Shown piece by piece: positions 18,898-28,808 of a stretch of 64,000 nt of DNA (position 1 is the stretch's first letter; each line of letters begins with the position of its first letter). Position numbers and translations under genes: made by a program. The DNA comes from Sphingomonas sp. AR_OL41 (GTDB lineage Bacteria > Pseudomonadota > Alphaproteobacteria > Sphingomonadales > Sphingomonadaceae). The stretch lies in contig NZ_JARYTI010000003.1 in the NCBI RefSeq assembly GCF_029911635.1, forward strand, positions 1-64,000, in the 5' to 3' direction. The notes under the pieces are model-generated. The model was not told where the DNA came from, made no database searches, and worked only from the letters and a program-made list of their open reading frames with translations.

Positions 18898-21800
18898 TTA
18901 TGGTTTCGATGTATAATTATGAGTCGCAATCATCGCGTCGGTATGCTCACCCGCGAAATACATACCATCCATAACACCGATAAGGACAACGCTGCGCAGC
19001 CCGACAAAATCAACCGTCGTGACCTCTTCCCACGCCAAAGCGCCATCACGCTTAACCAAGGCCTCTTTGCCCAGCATATCGGGCACCCAAACGCTTGATA
19101 GATCGCGAAGCGTCATCGGCGTGCCACCGCTGGCCACTACCGTTGCGCCGCTTGTCGTTGTCAAACGGTAACTTGGTTGTAACCGCGTTGGCTTGATCGT
19201 CGCCGGGATAAAGATTGTCGCGACATCCGACATATCATTGCTCGCACATTCCACGAGATCGCCTGCCGCCACTTCACGAGCGCGAACAAGATCGTTGATA
19301 AGTGCAATCCAACTTTCTTCATCGACACAACCGCCGCCGCCGCCGCCGCCGCCCGTTCCGCCACCCGTCCCGGTAGTTGGGTAGGTGACATCAACCGAGC
19401 CAACAAAAACACGGATATTTGATGAGAAAAGATCATCAGCGTTAGTCGTCGCGACAAGCGTTTTGCTGCCACCCGTATAGCCTGAATCATCGAAATAGAG
19501 ATAATAGGTAACAATGGTGCCGCCCGTTCCAGAGACGCCAACCGAGCTTGAGCTATATGATATCGAAGCCGAGCCCATGAGCGCGGTAAAAGCCGTTACA
19601 GAGATTGTGGCGGTAGCGGGAGAGCCCGCCGAAGCTGAATATGAGACGGTTTGCCCGGTAAAGCGCGAGCGCAAGTTTAGCGTTCCGACCGCTGGCATAT
19701 TGCGCTGATCACCCAAGACCGCGCCAGAGCCCGCGACGCCAAGCTTAACAGCGCCGCTCGCCAATTCCGACGCCAAAACCTTGGCGTAACTTGACCCGTT
19801 CGGTAACGAATCATAAGCGATTGAACCGCCGCCACCGCCCGTGAGAGCGCCAGCGCTGGTTATTCCTATGCCGCTGTTGAGTATCGCCTCCGACCCGGTG
19901 AGTGCCGCGATGTTTGACGGACGCGAGCTAACCCCTGTCCAAGTCGCGGTTGTGCCCAGCCCGGCACCATCGGTTACCTGATTGGTGTTCGTTACATAGT
20001 TTGCGCTCGCCACCCATGCGCCCGCCACGCGTGTTTTGAGAACGTATGGCGAAGCTGAGGTGTCGACCCATGTATCGCCATCTACGGGGCTTGTGGGGGC
20101 TGTCGTGCCGCTCGTGATCCTGTTGACCGTTGCGCCATCGGCTGGCCTTCCCGTGCCGGAAACCTGAGTCCAAAGCTGTTTGGTGTTATCGACCGTAACA
20201 CCGCTCGTGCCAATGTTTGTTATATTACCGCTCGCGTCGATAGTAATGGCCTGATTTTTGATCGAACTATCACCCAAGACGGTCCCGCCCGAATCCTTAA
20301 GGTTAGTGCCCGCTATCGCGCCCACGGTCGCCCCGGTGGCGATACCACCGAGCTTGGTATTAGCCGTGGAATCAAGCCCGGCTAAATTATTTGCCGTCGC
20401 GCCAAGTCCCTGCCCGGCGATATAAGCTGCCGTGCCGTTCGCCGTGATTGTGTTAGAATCGGTCAATAGCGTCGTGCCATCCGACGCTACCGCATTAAGT
20501 CCAAGCTGTGTAGCAAGTCTAAATTGAGGCTCGCTAACTTCCCACACACGGGTTCCCTGATACCCCGCGACGATAGCCATGTTCGCCGTTGTGGCAGTGG
20601 AAGGTGCGACCAGTAGCAGACTGAATCGCCCTGTAGCACCCGACGCGTTGTAGACGATATCTTGAACACTAATAGATGTGCCAGCAGCATTGAACCATTG
20701 AATCCATGCGCGGCACACATCCGTGGTGCCGCTCACCGTTTTCATGTAGACGCTTGCCTGATAAGATCTACCGGGCTGTACTGGCATTAATTTAGTCGCA
20801 TACCAAGTGTAACCCGTAGCCGGTGCTGTCGTTGCCGTAATGCGGACTTTATTCTTGCCGTAACCCTCTCCAACTCCGGTGTTAGGTAATACTTGCCAGA
20901 CTACCGCGCCGTTGTTCGCCCAAGATACTGAATCGATGAACTCAGGATCGGGAATGAGATTGACCGTATCACCGAGAGAGACGAGGCCCGGCGAATATTG
21001 GCGTTGAACGCGCGGCCCGGCGATCGTGATCGCGCCACCCGGAACGGGTGACGTGGGGCTCTGATAACCGTGATCGAACTCAATCCGCGCCGTGACGGCG
21101 TTTGTTGGGATCGTGATCAATGAAGTGGGAAAAAAGGCAGTATCTGCCGCCAGCGCCGATGCGCCAACAACGGGCCGATAATCAATCTTCACGATTGTTG
21201 AGGTAAGATCGGTGCCCGCCGCTGTCATGGGTATAAACTGCCCGCGTAAATATCCGTTAAAGCCAGCCGTCGCGTAATATTTCACGGTGAATAGGTAGGT
21301 AGCGCCCGCCTCGACCACGAACGGCTTAAGTAATTTTGCATCAAGGATTGCGCTCGTTGTCGTCGCACCGTTAAGCGCAGAGGTGACGCCAAGCGCGCTC
21401 AAGATCGTTGAGCTAACGCTGTTGTTCGTACCGCTCGCAAGCTGCCATATCGCGGGATCATTTAGACCGGGACCGATCACGAGATTAGCCGTATCGGTGA
21501 GGCCCATTCCGCTTAGGCTAAGCTGCGTCGATCCGCCCGCGCCATTGTTGAAAAGACCGGTAACGCTTACAACCGCTTTGCCATTATCAACGGTTACACC
21601 GCTCGTGCCGGTGCCAACCAACACGCCCGAACCGTTGACCGTGATTTTTCCGTTATCGATCACCGGGGTAAGCGTCGTCACGCCCGTATTAAGCTGGCCA
21701 GACCCGTTTAAAACGATCGTCGAGTTATCAATCACTGTCGTGTTGGTAACCGCCGCGATAGGCGTTGGCGTGCTGCTAATGTTTGTCCAATTAGCCTTGG

Positions 21801-23394
21801 TCGCCGCCATCGCCGCAATAGCGTTGAGCAGCGTTTGACGCGTGGTGTATTCATCGCTCCATTTTGTATTCCACGTGGTTCGCGTGATATTGGTGTCGGC
21901 CGTGGTGTCGGTGTACGCTGGCGACAAACCAGAGAGGTACGTCGAGAGTGCAGAATACGCGGTGTTGTAATTCGTGTTTTCCGTGGTGATGCCCAAGCTT
22001 GTGGCCTGAGCGTTAAGCCCCGACTTGCTCGCCGTAAGCTGGGAAAACATTTGATTGATCTGCGCTTTCTCAGAGCGATCAAGGATGCCATCATTTGCGA
22101 TATCGTTGAGGCGCGAGATCGCGAGATTAGCTTGCGCCTGAGCGGTTGCCGCTGCCGCCGCTGCCGCACTTGCTGCCGCCGCGTTCGTCAAGATATCGGC
22201 CTGAGCATCCGCAACCGCTGGACTTATGTCGCTGTCGCTCATCACCGTGAAGTTACGGCCATAACCGATCTTCACCGAATAATTAGGCGGTGCCGTTTGC
22301 TCAAGCTTGATTGATCCGGGCATGATCTGGGGAGCGGTTGAGCGATCTTCATTGAGCGCAATGGGTGTCTTGGTGCCAAACCAATTGCCAGCCTGCCACG
22401 TGCCCGTTGGACCGCAAAAGAGCCAGCCCCCCGCCTTCTCGAATGACTCTCGCGCCGCCTCACCGACTGAGATTTGATCGGTGTAATACCGGCAATCTGG
22501 ATAACCAGAGAATGCCCCCAGAGAGGTGGTATCGATCTTGCCCGACGCTACGCCGCCTAACTTCAAGATTGCCGCGCCGATCGTCGCCACATTGGTGATA
22601 TACGTGCCGCTATCAAGCGCGCCCTGAATATCGCTCGTGACCTTGCCCGTTGGCTGGCTTCCAAGACGAAAACAACCGATCGCCGGGGCTTTAGCCCATT
22701 GCCCAGCCGTAAGCGTCAACGCCTGTAGCGCGCTCATCGTCGTTGGAACGGTCGCCACGGGTGCCCCGAGATCGATCGCATTCTCATAGACCTTGAGAAT
22801 GTCGTTTACAGCGCCGTACCCGTGCACCTGATAGATAATATAGGCGGTGTCGATTTCCGGGGCTTCGATATTGGTACAAGCTCCCCACGCCATCGGCTTA
22901 AGCATACCCTTGAGCCCGGCCGCGCCATCAAGCCCCCCGGTGCCGCCATATGATGCGGTCAAGAGATTGACCGCCGTTAGCGCGGTATCCTGTCCAAAGA
23001 GCGTGACCTTGAGAGAATTGTTATCGCGAGAATGTGGCCCGCATGATCCTTCAAACACTTGGGTATAAGACGAGAATGGATCACCAAGATTACCGTACCA
23101 TATACGGCCAAGCGCACCTTCCCACGCGAGCGTAGACCAAGACATTGTGCCCAACGCGGCCTTGAGGTTGATGGTGATATCACCATGGCTCAATGACAAT
23201 GGTTGAACCTGTCCCGAGCTAAAGACACTTCCGCTTGTGGTTGTGGTTCCGGTGATCACGGGCAACCACTGATAGCCATTAAGGATGGTGCCCGACGCAT
23301 CAGCCGAAACCAGACACATTCTCAACGTAGTCGTGAGACCAGTCGAGGGATTAACGGGGGATACTTCGAATAGGATGTTGCGTGTTGTCGCCAT
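18898..23394 (-). CDS. Tail tip/fibre protein with C-terminal Hint-like domain
   Basis: A 1498-residue virion protein. The first ~390 residues look like a tail-tip (baseplate hub) module with beta-rich segments. An Ala-rich helix (about 400-430) and a long helical stretch follow, then repetitive fibre-like sequence in which GTSGVTVDN recurs. About 150 residues from the end a run of glycines is followed by CVDEESWI, then LTTTSGATVVASGGTPM and finally ATHNYTSKP. This resembles the Hint (hedgehog/intein) fold found at the end of some phage tip proteins. Host recognition is the likely role. Whether the Hint part cleaves is unknown. Confidence 0.75.
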   Translation of the reverse strand: MATTRNILFEVSPVNPSTGLTTTLRMCLVSADASGTILNGYQWLPVITGTTTTSGSVFSSGQVQPLSLSHGDITINLKAALGTMSWSTLAWEGALGRIWYGNLGDPFSSYTQVFEGSCGPHSRDNNSLKVTLFGQDTALTAVNLLTASYGGTGGLDGAAGLKGMLKPMAWGACTNIEAPEIDTAYIIYQVHGYGAVNDILKVYENAIDLGAPVATVPTTMSALQALTLTAGQWAKAPAIGCFRLGSQPTGKVTSDIQGALDSGTYITNVATIGAAILKLGGVASGKIDTTSLGAFSGYPDCRYYTDQISVGEAARESFEKAGGWLFCGPTGTWQAGNWFGTKTPIALNEDRSTAPQIMPGSIKLEQTAPPNYSVKIGYGRNFTVMSDSDISPAVADAQADILTNAAAASAAAAAAATAQAQANLAISRLNDIANDGILDRSEKAQINQMFSQLTASKSGLNAQATSLGITTENTNYNTAYSALSTYLSGLSPAYTDTTADTNITRTTWNTKWSDEYTTRQTLLNAIAAMAATKANWTNISSTPTPIAAVTNTTVIDNSTIVLNGSGQLNTGVTTLTPVIDNGKITVNGSGVLVGTGTSGVTVDNGKAVVSVTGLFNNGAGGSTQLSLSGMGLTDTANLVIGPGLNDPAIWQLASGTNNSVSSTILSALGVTSALNGATTTSAILDAKLLKPFVVEAGATYLFTVKYYATAGFNGYLRGQFIPMTAAGTDLTSTIVKIDYRPVVGASALAADTAFFPTSLITIPTNAVTARIEFDHGYQSPTSPVPGGAITIAGPRVQRQYSPGLVSLGDTVNLIPDPEFIDSVSWANNGAVVWQVLPNTGVGEGYGKNKVRITATTAPATGYTWYATKLMPVQPGRSYQASVYMKTVSGTTDVCRAWIQWFNAAGTSISVQDIVYNASGATGRFSLLLVAPSTATTANMAIVAGYQGTRVWEVSEPQFRLATQLGLNAVASDGTTLLTDSNTITANGTAAYIAGQGLGATANNLAGLDSTANTKLGGIATGATVGAIAGTNLKDSGGTVLGDSSIKNQAITIDASGNITNIGTSGVTVDNTKQLWTQVSGTGRPADGATVNRITSGTTAPTSPVDGDTWVDTSASPYVLKTRVAGAWVASANYVTNTNQVTDGAGLGTTATWTGVSSRPSNIAALTGSEAILNSGIGITSAGALTGGGGGSIAYDSLPNGSSYAKVLASELASGAVKLGVAGSGAVLGDQRNMPAVGTLNLRSRFTGQTVSYSASAGSPATATISVTAFTALMGSASISYSSSSVGVSGTGGTIVTYYLYFDDSGYTGGSKTLVATTNADDLFSSNIRVFVGSVDVTYPTTGTGGGTGGGGGGGGCVDEESWIALINDLVRAREVAAGDLVECASNDMSDVATIFIPATIKPTRLQPSYRLTTTSGATVVASGGTPMTLRDLSSVWVPDMLGKEALVKRDGALAWEEVTTVDFVGLRSVVLIGVMDGMYFAGEHTDAMIATHNYTSKP

Positions 23395-23398
23395 CCCC

Positions 23399-23404
23399 TA
23401 TTTA
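23399..23404 (-). promoter_or_regulatory. TAAATA box, spacer 4, inside CCCC/GGGG arms
   Basis: CCCCTTGATAAATAGGGG-ATG: the box lies in the loop of a short inverted repeat before the fibre gene. Confidence 0.6.
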
Positions 23405-24184
23405 TCAAGGGGCAAGCGCATCAATCGTGAGATCAATCGTACGGATTGTGTAACCGATCGCCTTTGCCGTCGCATCATTCCGGATACGTCCAAAGACAGA
23501 GTCGGTTTGCCATGTTGATGGCGTGGTGGTGTCCACAACCATCAAAAGCGGCCAGACCTTCCCACAAGAGGCCAAGAGGTTGACCCAATCGTTACGCCAT
23601 GATCCGGCATCAACATAGCTCATTGAAAACTTCCAACGTGGGCGCGCCAGTGCGATGGCATCAATGATATCGATTCCCAGCGTTGAGCTAATCGACGTTG
23701 GATCAATAAGGGTATGCTCAGCCGTGTAATCCACGCCCGGCGACAAAATGCTCTTCCCGATCACGATACGCTGCGCCTGTATGAAACCATCAGGGTGAGA
23801 CGGTGCCGAAAAATCAAGGCGGACATATCGCTCTGAGCGCGTGCCCGTCTGATAGATCGACTTGGTGGTGAAGCTGGTTGGCTTTGTGCCCGTGAATGCC
23901 ACTGTGGCGGCCCCTGAGTACCCCCCAGTCGTGCCCCCGCTATCGGTGCCCGATCTAATCTGGATAGTGTCTGTAGAGCGGAGATTTGAGCCCAAGATCG
24001 CGACGGTATCCCACGAGCCAGCGTTAGGCCCGAGATCGATCAAGAGATATACGGTTGTCAGACCATTGGAGCGCCAGACCATGCCGGGTTCATCCAAATT
24101 AGCGTTGCTGGCGGGTGCCGTCGCTATCTCACTGGTTACAGCCGAGAGCGTAAAAGGCAGGGGTTTGACGAATAGCGCACTCAT
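23405..24184 (-). CDS. Phage tail protein (distal tip component)
   Basis: A 259-residue beta-rich protein. The first ~140 residues have a discoidin-like jelly-roll character (LGPNAGSWDTVAILGSNL... VRLDFSAP). The C-terminal part (RPRWKFSMSYVDAGSWRNDWVNLLA) looks like a virion structural domain. Position between tape measure and fibre suggests a distal-tail or hub role. Its ATG overlaps the stop of the 120-residue protein (ATGA), which explains the lack of its own box. Confidence 0.6.
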   Translation of the reverse strand: MSALFVKPLPFTLSAVTSEIATAPASNANLDEPGMVWRSNGLTTVYLLIDLGPNAGSWDTVAILGSNLRSTDTIQIRSGTDSGGTTGGYSGAATVAFTGTKPTSFTTKSIYQTGTRSERYVRLDFSAPSHPDGFIQAQRIVIGKSILSPGVDYTAEHTLIDPTSISSTLGIDIIDAIALARPRWKFSMSYVDAGSWRNDWVNLLASCGKVWPLLMVVDTTTPSTWQTDSVFGRIRNDATAKAIGYTIRTIDLTIDALAP

Positions 24185-24546
24185 TAGCCGCGCACCGTGA
24201 TTTGAGTCCGGTTGTTAATCCAATCGGTCTTGAATGACACGAGCCGACAAACGCGAGCAGAGACGCCAAAGGTTGACGATGTGAAAGTGTATTGCGGCAC
24301 CGTACCGGCGAGATCGGCAAGCGTAATCAGTCCATCGATTGTCATGGTGTAAGTCTGAGCAGCGCCCTTGGTCGCGTTAAGCATCGTGGTTGCCAACGTG
24401 CCCGCCGTTGTGGCGTCAAAAGGCGTATCAATTTCGATCTGGTTAGCAGTCGGATAGAGCGCCAAAACGGTATAATCCACCGCCTCAGACGTTCTATAAG
24501 ATTGGCTCACAAAAGCGGCGCGTACTGGATCAACGGGAGTCGTCAT
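24184..24546 (-). CDS. Small phage tail-tip protein
   Basis: A 120-residue beta-rich protein directly after the tape measure gene, the position of lambda gpM-like tip initiators. I see no diagnostic motif. ATG 24546 is preferred over the adjacent GTG 24549 because it keeps the 4-nt spacer to the upstream box. Confidence 0.55.
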   Translation of the reverse strand: MTTPVDPVRAAFVSQSYRTSEAVDYTVLALYPTANQIEIDTPFDATTAGTLATTMLNATKGAAQTYTMTIDGLITLADLAGTVPQYTFTSSTFGVSARVCRLVSFKTDWINNRTQITVRG

Positions 24547-24550
24547 CACC

Positions 24551-24556
24551 TATTTA
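24551..24556 (-). promoter_or_regulatory. TAAATA box, spacer 4
   Basis: TCTAAATA-GGTG-ATG, 1 nt after the tape-measure stop codon region and overlapping its last codons. Confidence 0.6.
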
Positions 24557-27500
24557 GACAGAAAGCGAGCGCATCTGCGCGAGTTGGAGTGCAACCGGCA
24601 ATGTAAAGCCCGCGCCGCCCCCGGCCCTGAGCGCGTCTATGATGGCTTGCGTCTGATTATAGATCGCGCCCGTTACTGCCGTCGTGTTGGCGTCGATGGC
24701 TTGAACCGTCGCGTTCGATATCGTCGTGTTGACATTCGCGATTGCGCCATCAGTCGCCGTGACGAGCATGTTGCGGATATCATTGAATTGGCTCGTTGAC
24801 GTACCGTAGACCGTCGAGGCCTCAGTATTGATCTTGCCTGCGAGGTTCGAGAACGCGGTTTGATCGACCTGTTTGCCGCCCGCGATATCAGTCTTGAACT
24901 TCTCGAATGCCGAAAGATCGGCGTTAAGCTGTTGTAACACCGGCTTGCCCGTGTTTGTCAAAGTCTCCTTTAGATCGGTCAAGGTCTTGGTCTGATCCTT
25001 AACAAGCTGCTCAATCTTGGCGGCACGGTATTGCTCAAGCTTCGTTAGTTCCGCAGTAGTCGCACCAATTTCGTTAAACGTGTCCTTAAGGCTATCGAGA
25101 GGATTCTTAACAGCATCAATCGCCGCGCCAAGAGGATCAAACATCGCCTTAAAATCATCTTCATATGTCTTGATCTTAACAGCCGTCGAAAGAGCCTTAT
25201 CCAAGTTCCCCGCCAGTGTCTTAAGCGCCTTGTCCATCAGGTCAGAGATACCGATGATAGCACCATCTTGGATAGCATCCTTAATCGCTATCCTAATAGC
25301 CATCGCCTCGTCTTTGCCGTCATAAATCAGGCCGCTAATATACTTTGCCTTTTTGATATCGACGTTGCTCGCGCCGGTTGATGATACGCGGAAATTATCT
25401 TTATATTTTCCGAGCGAAACCATGAAGCTGCCAACCGAACCGCCAAGTTGCGAGGCGATCGATTGCAAGCCATTTTGAATTGAGCCCGTGGTCGCGGCCA
25501 ATTGGTCGCGAACGTCAGCCTTATTACCTGTAATTTGTGAGGACGTGCCGCTTGTGATGATTGATGCGCCCTTTGGAGCATGGTAAAAGAGCGAACCGAT
25601 AAGACCGCCGACGACGCTCGCGCCTAAAGCGATGAGTGGGTTTCCGGTGAGTCCACCGATCGCACCGCCAATTTTTGCGCCATCTTGCGCACCTTTGTTA
25701 AGACCGACGATCTTAGCGAGCCCCGCAACGGACTCGCCAATTTGTAGGCCAGCCATTGCGCCGCCTACGGCCTTGCCGATGCCTTGAGCCAATGGACCTT
25801 GCGAGTTTGAGCCAAAGAGTGACGTGACCTGATCGCCGAACTTCTTAGATGTATCGGCAAAGCTACCTTTCGAGGTGAGCCCGACTATATCAGAAATTTT
25901 GTTGATCGCATCACCAAGCGGGCCGCCGATCATACTGCCAAGCTCATGGCCAAGCTTGGAAAACGTATCATAAAAATCGAGTCCGGCTTTCTTGAGATCA
26001 TCCCTAAGCTCGCGCCCGGCCTTAGTGACCGCCGCGCGGAACTCGCCACCGGGCATACCCGAACCAAGCGCCGCTTGGAGGTTGGCCAAAAGTTTGTCAT
26101 ATTCACCCTGCAACAGTGCGCGCTTTTCGGCTGGGGTGCCATCGGTCTTAACCGCATCTTTGGCGTATGCGATAGTATCCGTAGAGGTCTTGGCCATCAA
26201 ATCGTTGCGCTGCCCCAACAGGTAGTTTTCGCGCTCGCGAGCGGTCAAGACGGCGAGTTGCTTCTTAAGCCCCTCATCCTCAAGCGAGATACCCGCCTCA
26301 AGCGCCTTGAGCTTAAATGGCCAAATCTTTTCTTCGATCGCGAGATTAGCAGCCAAGGCCTTGCCCGTGCTGGTCGTCATGATCGTCTGCACCTCTTGGA
26401 GGTGCTGATTTTCGAAGTTGGCGTTACGCGTTCCGATCTTGATATCACGGATGATTTCGCCCAAAGCCTTTTGCTGCAAGAGTGCTGCGATCTGCGCCTT
26501 CTCTTGCGCCGTTAGCTGGCGTGCCGTTTCGAGGTTACCATCACCCAAGATTTTGCGTAACGCTTGTTCCTTATTGTATTGCGCTGCCTCAGCCGGAAGC
26601 ATCGCAGCCGTTACGGCTTCATTCTTAAGCACCGCCCAAAAGTTTTGCTCATTCTTAAGACGCTCAGCCGCTTTCTTAGCCGCCTTGGAGCCGTCTTTAT
26701 CATCGCCGCCCTCGTCACCGGTAATGACGTGATTAGGCGTGGTCGCCCCAGCCGGTGGCCTGAGAGCAGCATCGGCCCGACGCTTAGCGCCGATCTGCCC
26801 GGCACGAGCCAACAAGGCCTCTGCCCCATCGCTGGCGCTTGTGGTGTATGCCCCAGCCGTCGCGGCCTTGAGTTTGTCTTGGAAGCCCCCAGCCTCGACA
26901 CGGCCAAGCTTTACGTTGGCGATTGTGGAGATGTTGACGCCAAGGCCTTGGGCACCCTTGATCACGGTGTTGATGGCACCAACGATGCCATTGGCCAGAG
27001 CCTCGACTTTAGAAAGCGCGAGGTTAGCCGCGCTTGCAAAGATGGCTTGGAGGAAGCCGGGAAAGTTATTCCACAATACCGCCATGACGTTGAACGCGGT
27101 ACGCATCCCGTTGACGAGGAAATCGGCAAAGCGCGCCACGGCACGGATGGCCCCGGCGATGCTGAAATCGAAACCTTCGAACGTGACACCGAAAATATCC
27201 GACACGGCCGACATAGCGCCGCCAATCCAGCCGGTGATTGAGCCAAAGACCGATTGGATTACTTCACCTACCTTTGTTACCATCGGCCCTATGGATTCCC
27301 ATACAGCCCGGACAAGATCGCCGAAACTCGCCATGGTGCCGCCGCCAAGACCGATTGAATCCCTGAACTCATACAAGAGCCCGATCACAACGGTGATCGC
27401 CACGGCGATTGCACCAATCGGATTAGCCGCAATGGCACCCGTCAAGATGTCAACGCCTGCCGCTGCCGCTGCAAAGCCTGCCTTGAGGTATGACATCACC

Positions 27501-28801
27501 GTACCGGCACCGGTCGCGGTCTTCATGAGGAACGCCAGAGCGCTTGCCTCAGTCATGAGCTTAGACGCCATGGATACGGCCATTACGCCAGCAACGGCGA
27601 TACGATAGGCGACCCAACCCTCAGCCATAACCTTAATGAGTTGGATGATCGCCGGGGCATTGTTAAGGATAACGCCAAATAGCGGCTTGATGGCTTCCCA
27701 CGCTGCCGTAAAAAGCGGCGCGAATGTCGAGACCGCCGCTTTGAACGCCTGCCCGATCTTGATGAAAGTTTCTTTGGCGCTCGTGCCCCAAGCCGCAATC
27801 TTTGCATACAGCACGCCAAGGGATTCATTAATCCCCGCCCCGCTCATGAAATCGCCCGCAAGCTGAATAAGTGTATTCTTAATGGCGGTACGCACGTCTT
27901 GGAATGATACGGGAATCTTGCCAAACCGAGCTTCAATCTCAGCCACCATTTTGGGGTCTGTCAACGCAGTCTTAAGCGTCTCGCCCGTGATCTTGCCCTC
28001 ATGAGCAAGTTCTCCAAGCTTGGCTTTGCTTACGCCCATGCTTTGAGCAAGCATGTTCATAAAGACCACGTTGTCCATCATCATGGCCATGAAGTGACGG
28101 CCTTGAAGCTTGCCAATATCGAAGGCATCGGCAAGCTGTAGGATAGCGCCTTTTTGCTGCGCTACGTTCGAACCCGAGAGCTTAAGGGTTTCGGCAAAGA
28201 CCTTGGTGGCGATACCGGCTTGAGTTTGTGTAATGCCCAGCGCTTCACCCGCCAGTGAGATTTTTTGGTAAAGCTCTGAGATGTTTTCCAATGGCTGCCG
28301 CGTCTCGGTAGCGATGCGCGCAATTGATGCCTGAGCTTCCGCCGCTTCCTTAGATGAAGTGGCGAACGACATAACACGCGCCGTTACCATCGTGGCCTCA
28401 TCCGCCGCCTCGATGAAGGCGTGGGCAAGCTCATGAACGCCTTGGGCAAAAAACCCAATGCCTGCCAAGGCAAGAGTCATTTTGCCAAGATGCCCGATGG
28501 TTTCGAGGATGCCCCCGCTGGCCGATCGCGCCGCGTCGCCGATGCCCCGGATGTTATCGTTGGCGGCACGCAAAGAGTTTGAGGCACCACCGGCCGCAGT
28601 CGATACACCCGTGAGATTAGAAGCGACCTGAGCAAGCGCCGGGTTAGCTGCGCCCATGCCCTGTAGCGCTTGTGTTGTGGCGTTTAGCCCAGCCGGTGCA
28701 GAGTTGCCACCGATCTGCCTAATCCGTGCGTCCAGAGCCGCAACCGAGGCATTAGCCGCAGCGTCGTCGACTACTATTTTAATGCCATATTGTGCCGTCA
28801 T
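24554..28801 (-). CDS. Tail tape measure protein
   Basis: A 1415-residue tape measure. An N-terminal region with heptad-like helices (about 1-110) precedes a tape-measure core (GKMTLALAGIGFFAQGVHELAHAFIEAADEATMVTARV... GSNVAQQKGAILQLADAFD). Several long hydrophobic helices lie at about 360-480, then a large helical C-terminus with glycine-rich membrane-like stretches. Length predicts a tail of roughly 200 nm under the usual 1.5 Å per residue rule. Start is ATG 28801 (MTAQYGIKIVVDD); codons upstream belong to gpT. Confidence 0.9.
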   Translation of the reverse strand: MTAQYGIKIVVDDAAANASVAALDARIRQIGGNSAPAGLNATTQALQGMGAANPALAQVASNLTGVSTAAGGASNSLRAANDNIRGIGDAARSASGGILETIGHLGKMTLALAGIGFFAQGVHELAHAFIEAADEATMVTARVMSFATSSKEAAEAQASIARIATETRQPLENISELYQKISLAGEALGITQTQAGIATKVFAETLKLSGSNVAQQKGAILQLADAFDIGKLQGRHFMAMMMDNVVFMNMLAQSMGVSKAKLGELAHEGKITGETLKTALTDPKMVAEIEARFGKIPVSFQDVRTAIKNTLIQLAGDFMSGAGINESLGVLYAKIAAWGTSAKETFIKIGQAFKAAVSTFAPLFTAAWEAIKPLFGVILNNAPAIIQLIKVMAEGWVAYRIAVAGVMAVSMASKLMTEASALAFLMKTATGAGTVMSYLKAGFAAAAAGVDILTGAIAANPIGAIAVAITVVIGLLYEFRDSIGLGGGTMASFGDLVRAVWESIGPMVTKVGEVIQSVFGSITGWIGGAMSAVSDIFGVTFEGFDFSIAGAIRAVARFADFLVNGMRTAFNVMAVLWNNFPGFLQAIFASAANLALSKVEALANGIVGAINTVIKGAQGLGVNISTIANVKLGRVEAGGFQDKLKAATAGAYTTSASDGAEALLARAGQIGAKRRADAALRPPAGATTPNHVITGDEGGDDKDGSKAAKKAAERLKNEQNFWAVLKNEAVTAAMLPAEAAQYNKEQALRKILGDGNLETARQLTAQEKAQIAALLQQKALGEIIRDIKIGTRNANFENQHLQEVQTIMTTSTGKALAANLAIEEKIWPFKLKALEAGISLEDEGLKKQLAVLTARERENYLLGQRNDLMAKTSTDTIAYAKDAVKTDGTPAEKRALLQGEYDKLLANLQAALGSGMPGGEFRAAVTKAGRELRDDLKKAGLDFYDTFSKLGHELGSMIGGPLGDAINKISDIVGLTSKGSFADTSKKFGDQVTSLFGSNSQGPLAQGIGKAVGGAMAGLQIGESVAGLAKIVGLNKGAQDGAKIGGAIGGLTGNPLIALGASVVGGLIGSLFYHAPKGASIITSGTSSQITGNKADVRDQLAATTGSIQNGLQSIASQLGGSVGSFMVSLGKYKDNFRVSSTGASNVDIKKAKYISGLIYDGKDEAMAIRIAIKDAIQDGAIIGISDLMDKALKTLAGNLDKALSTAVKIKTYEDDFKAMFDPLGAAIDAVKNPLDSLKDTFNEIGATTAELTKLEQYRAAKIEQLVKDQTKTLTDLKETLTNTGKPVLQQLNADLSAFEKFKTDIAGGKQVDQTAFSNLAGKINTEASTVYGTSTSQFNDIRNMLVTATDGAIANVNTTISNATVQAIDANTTAVTGAIYNQTQAIIDALRAGGGAGFTLPVALQLAQMRSLSV

Positions 28802-28808
28802 CGTGATC

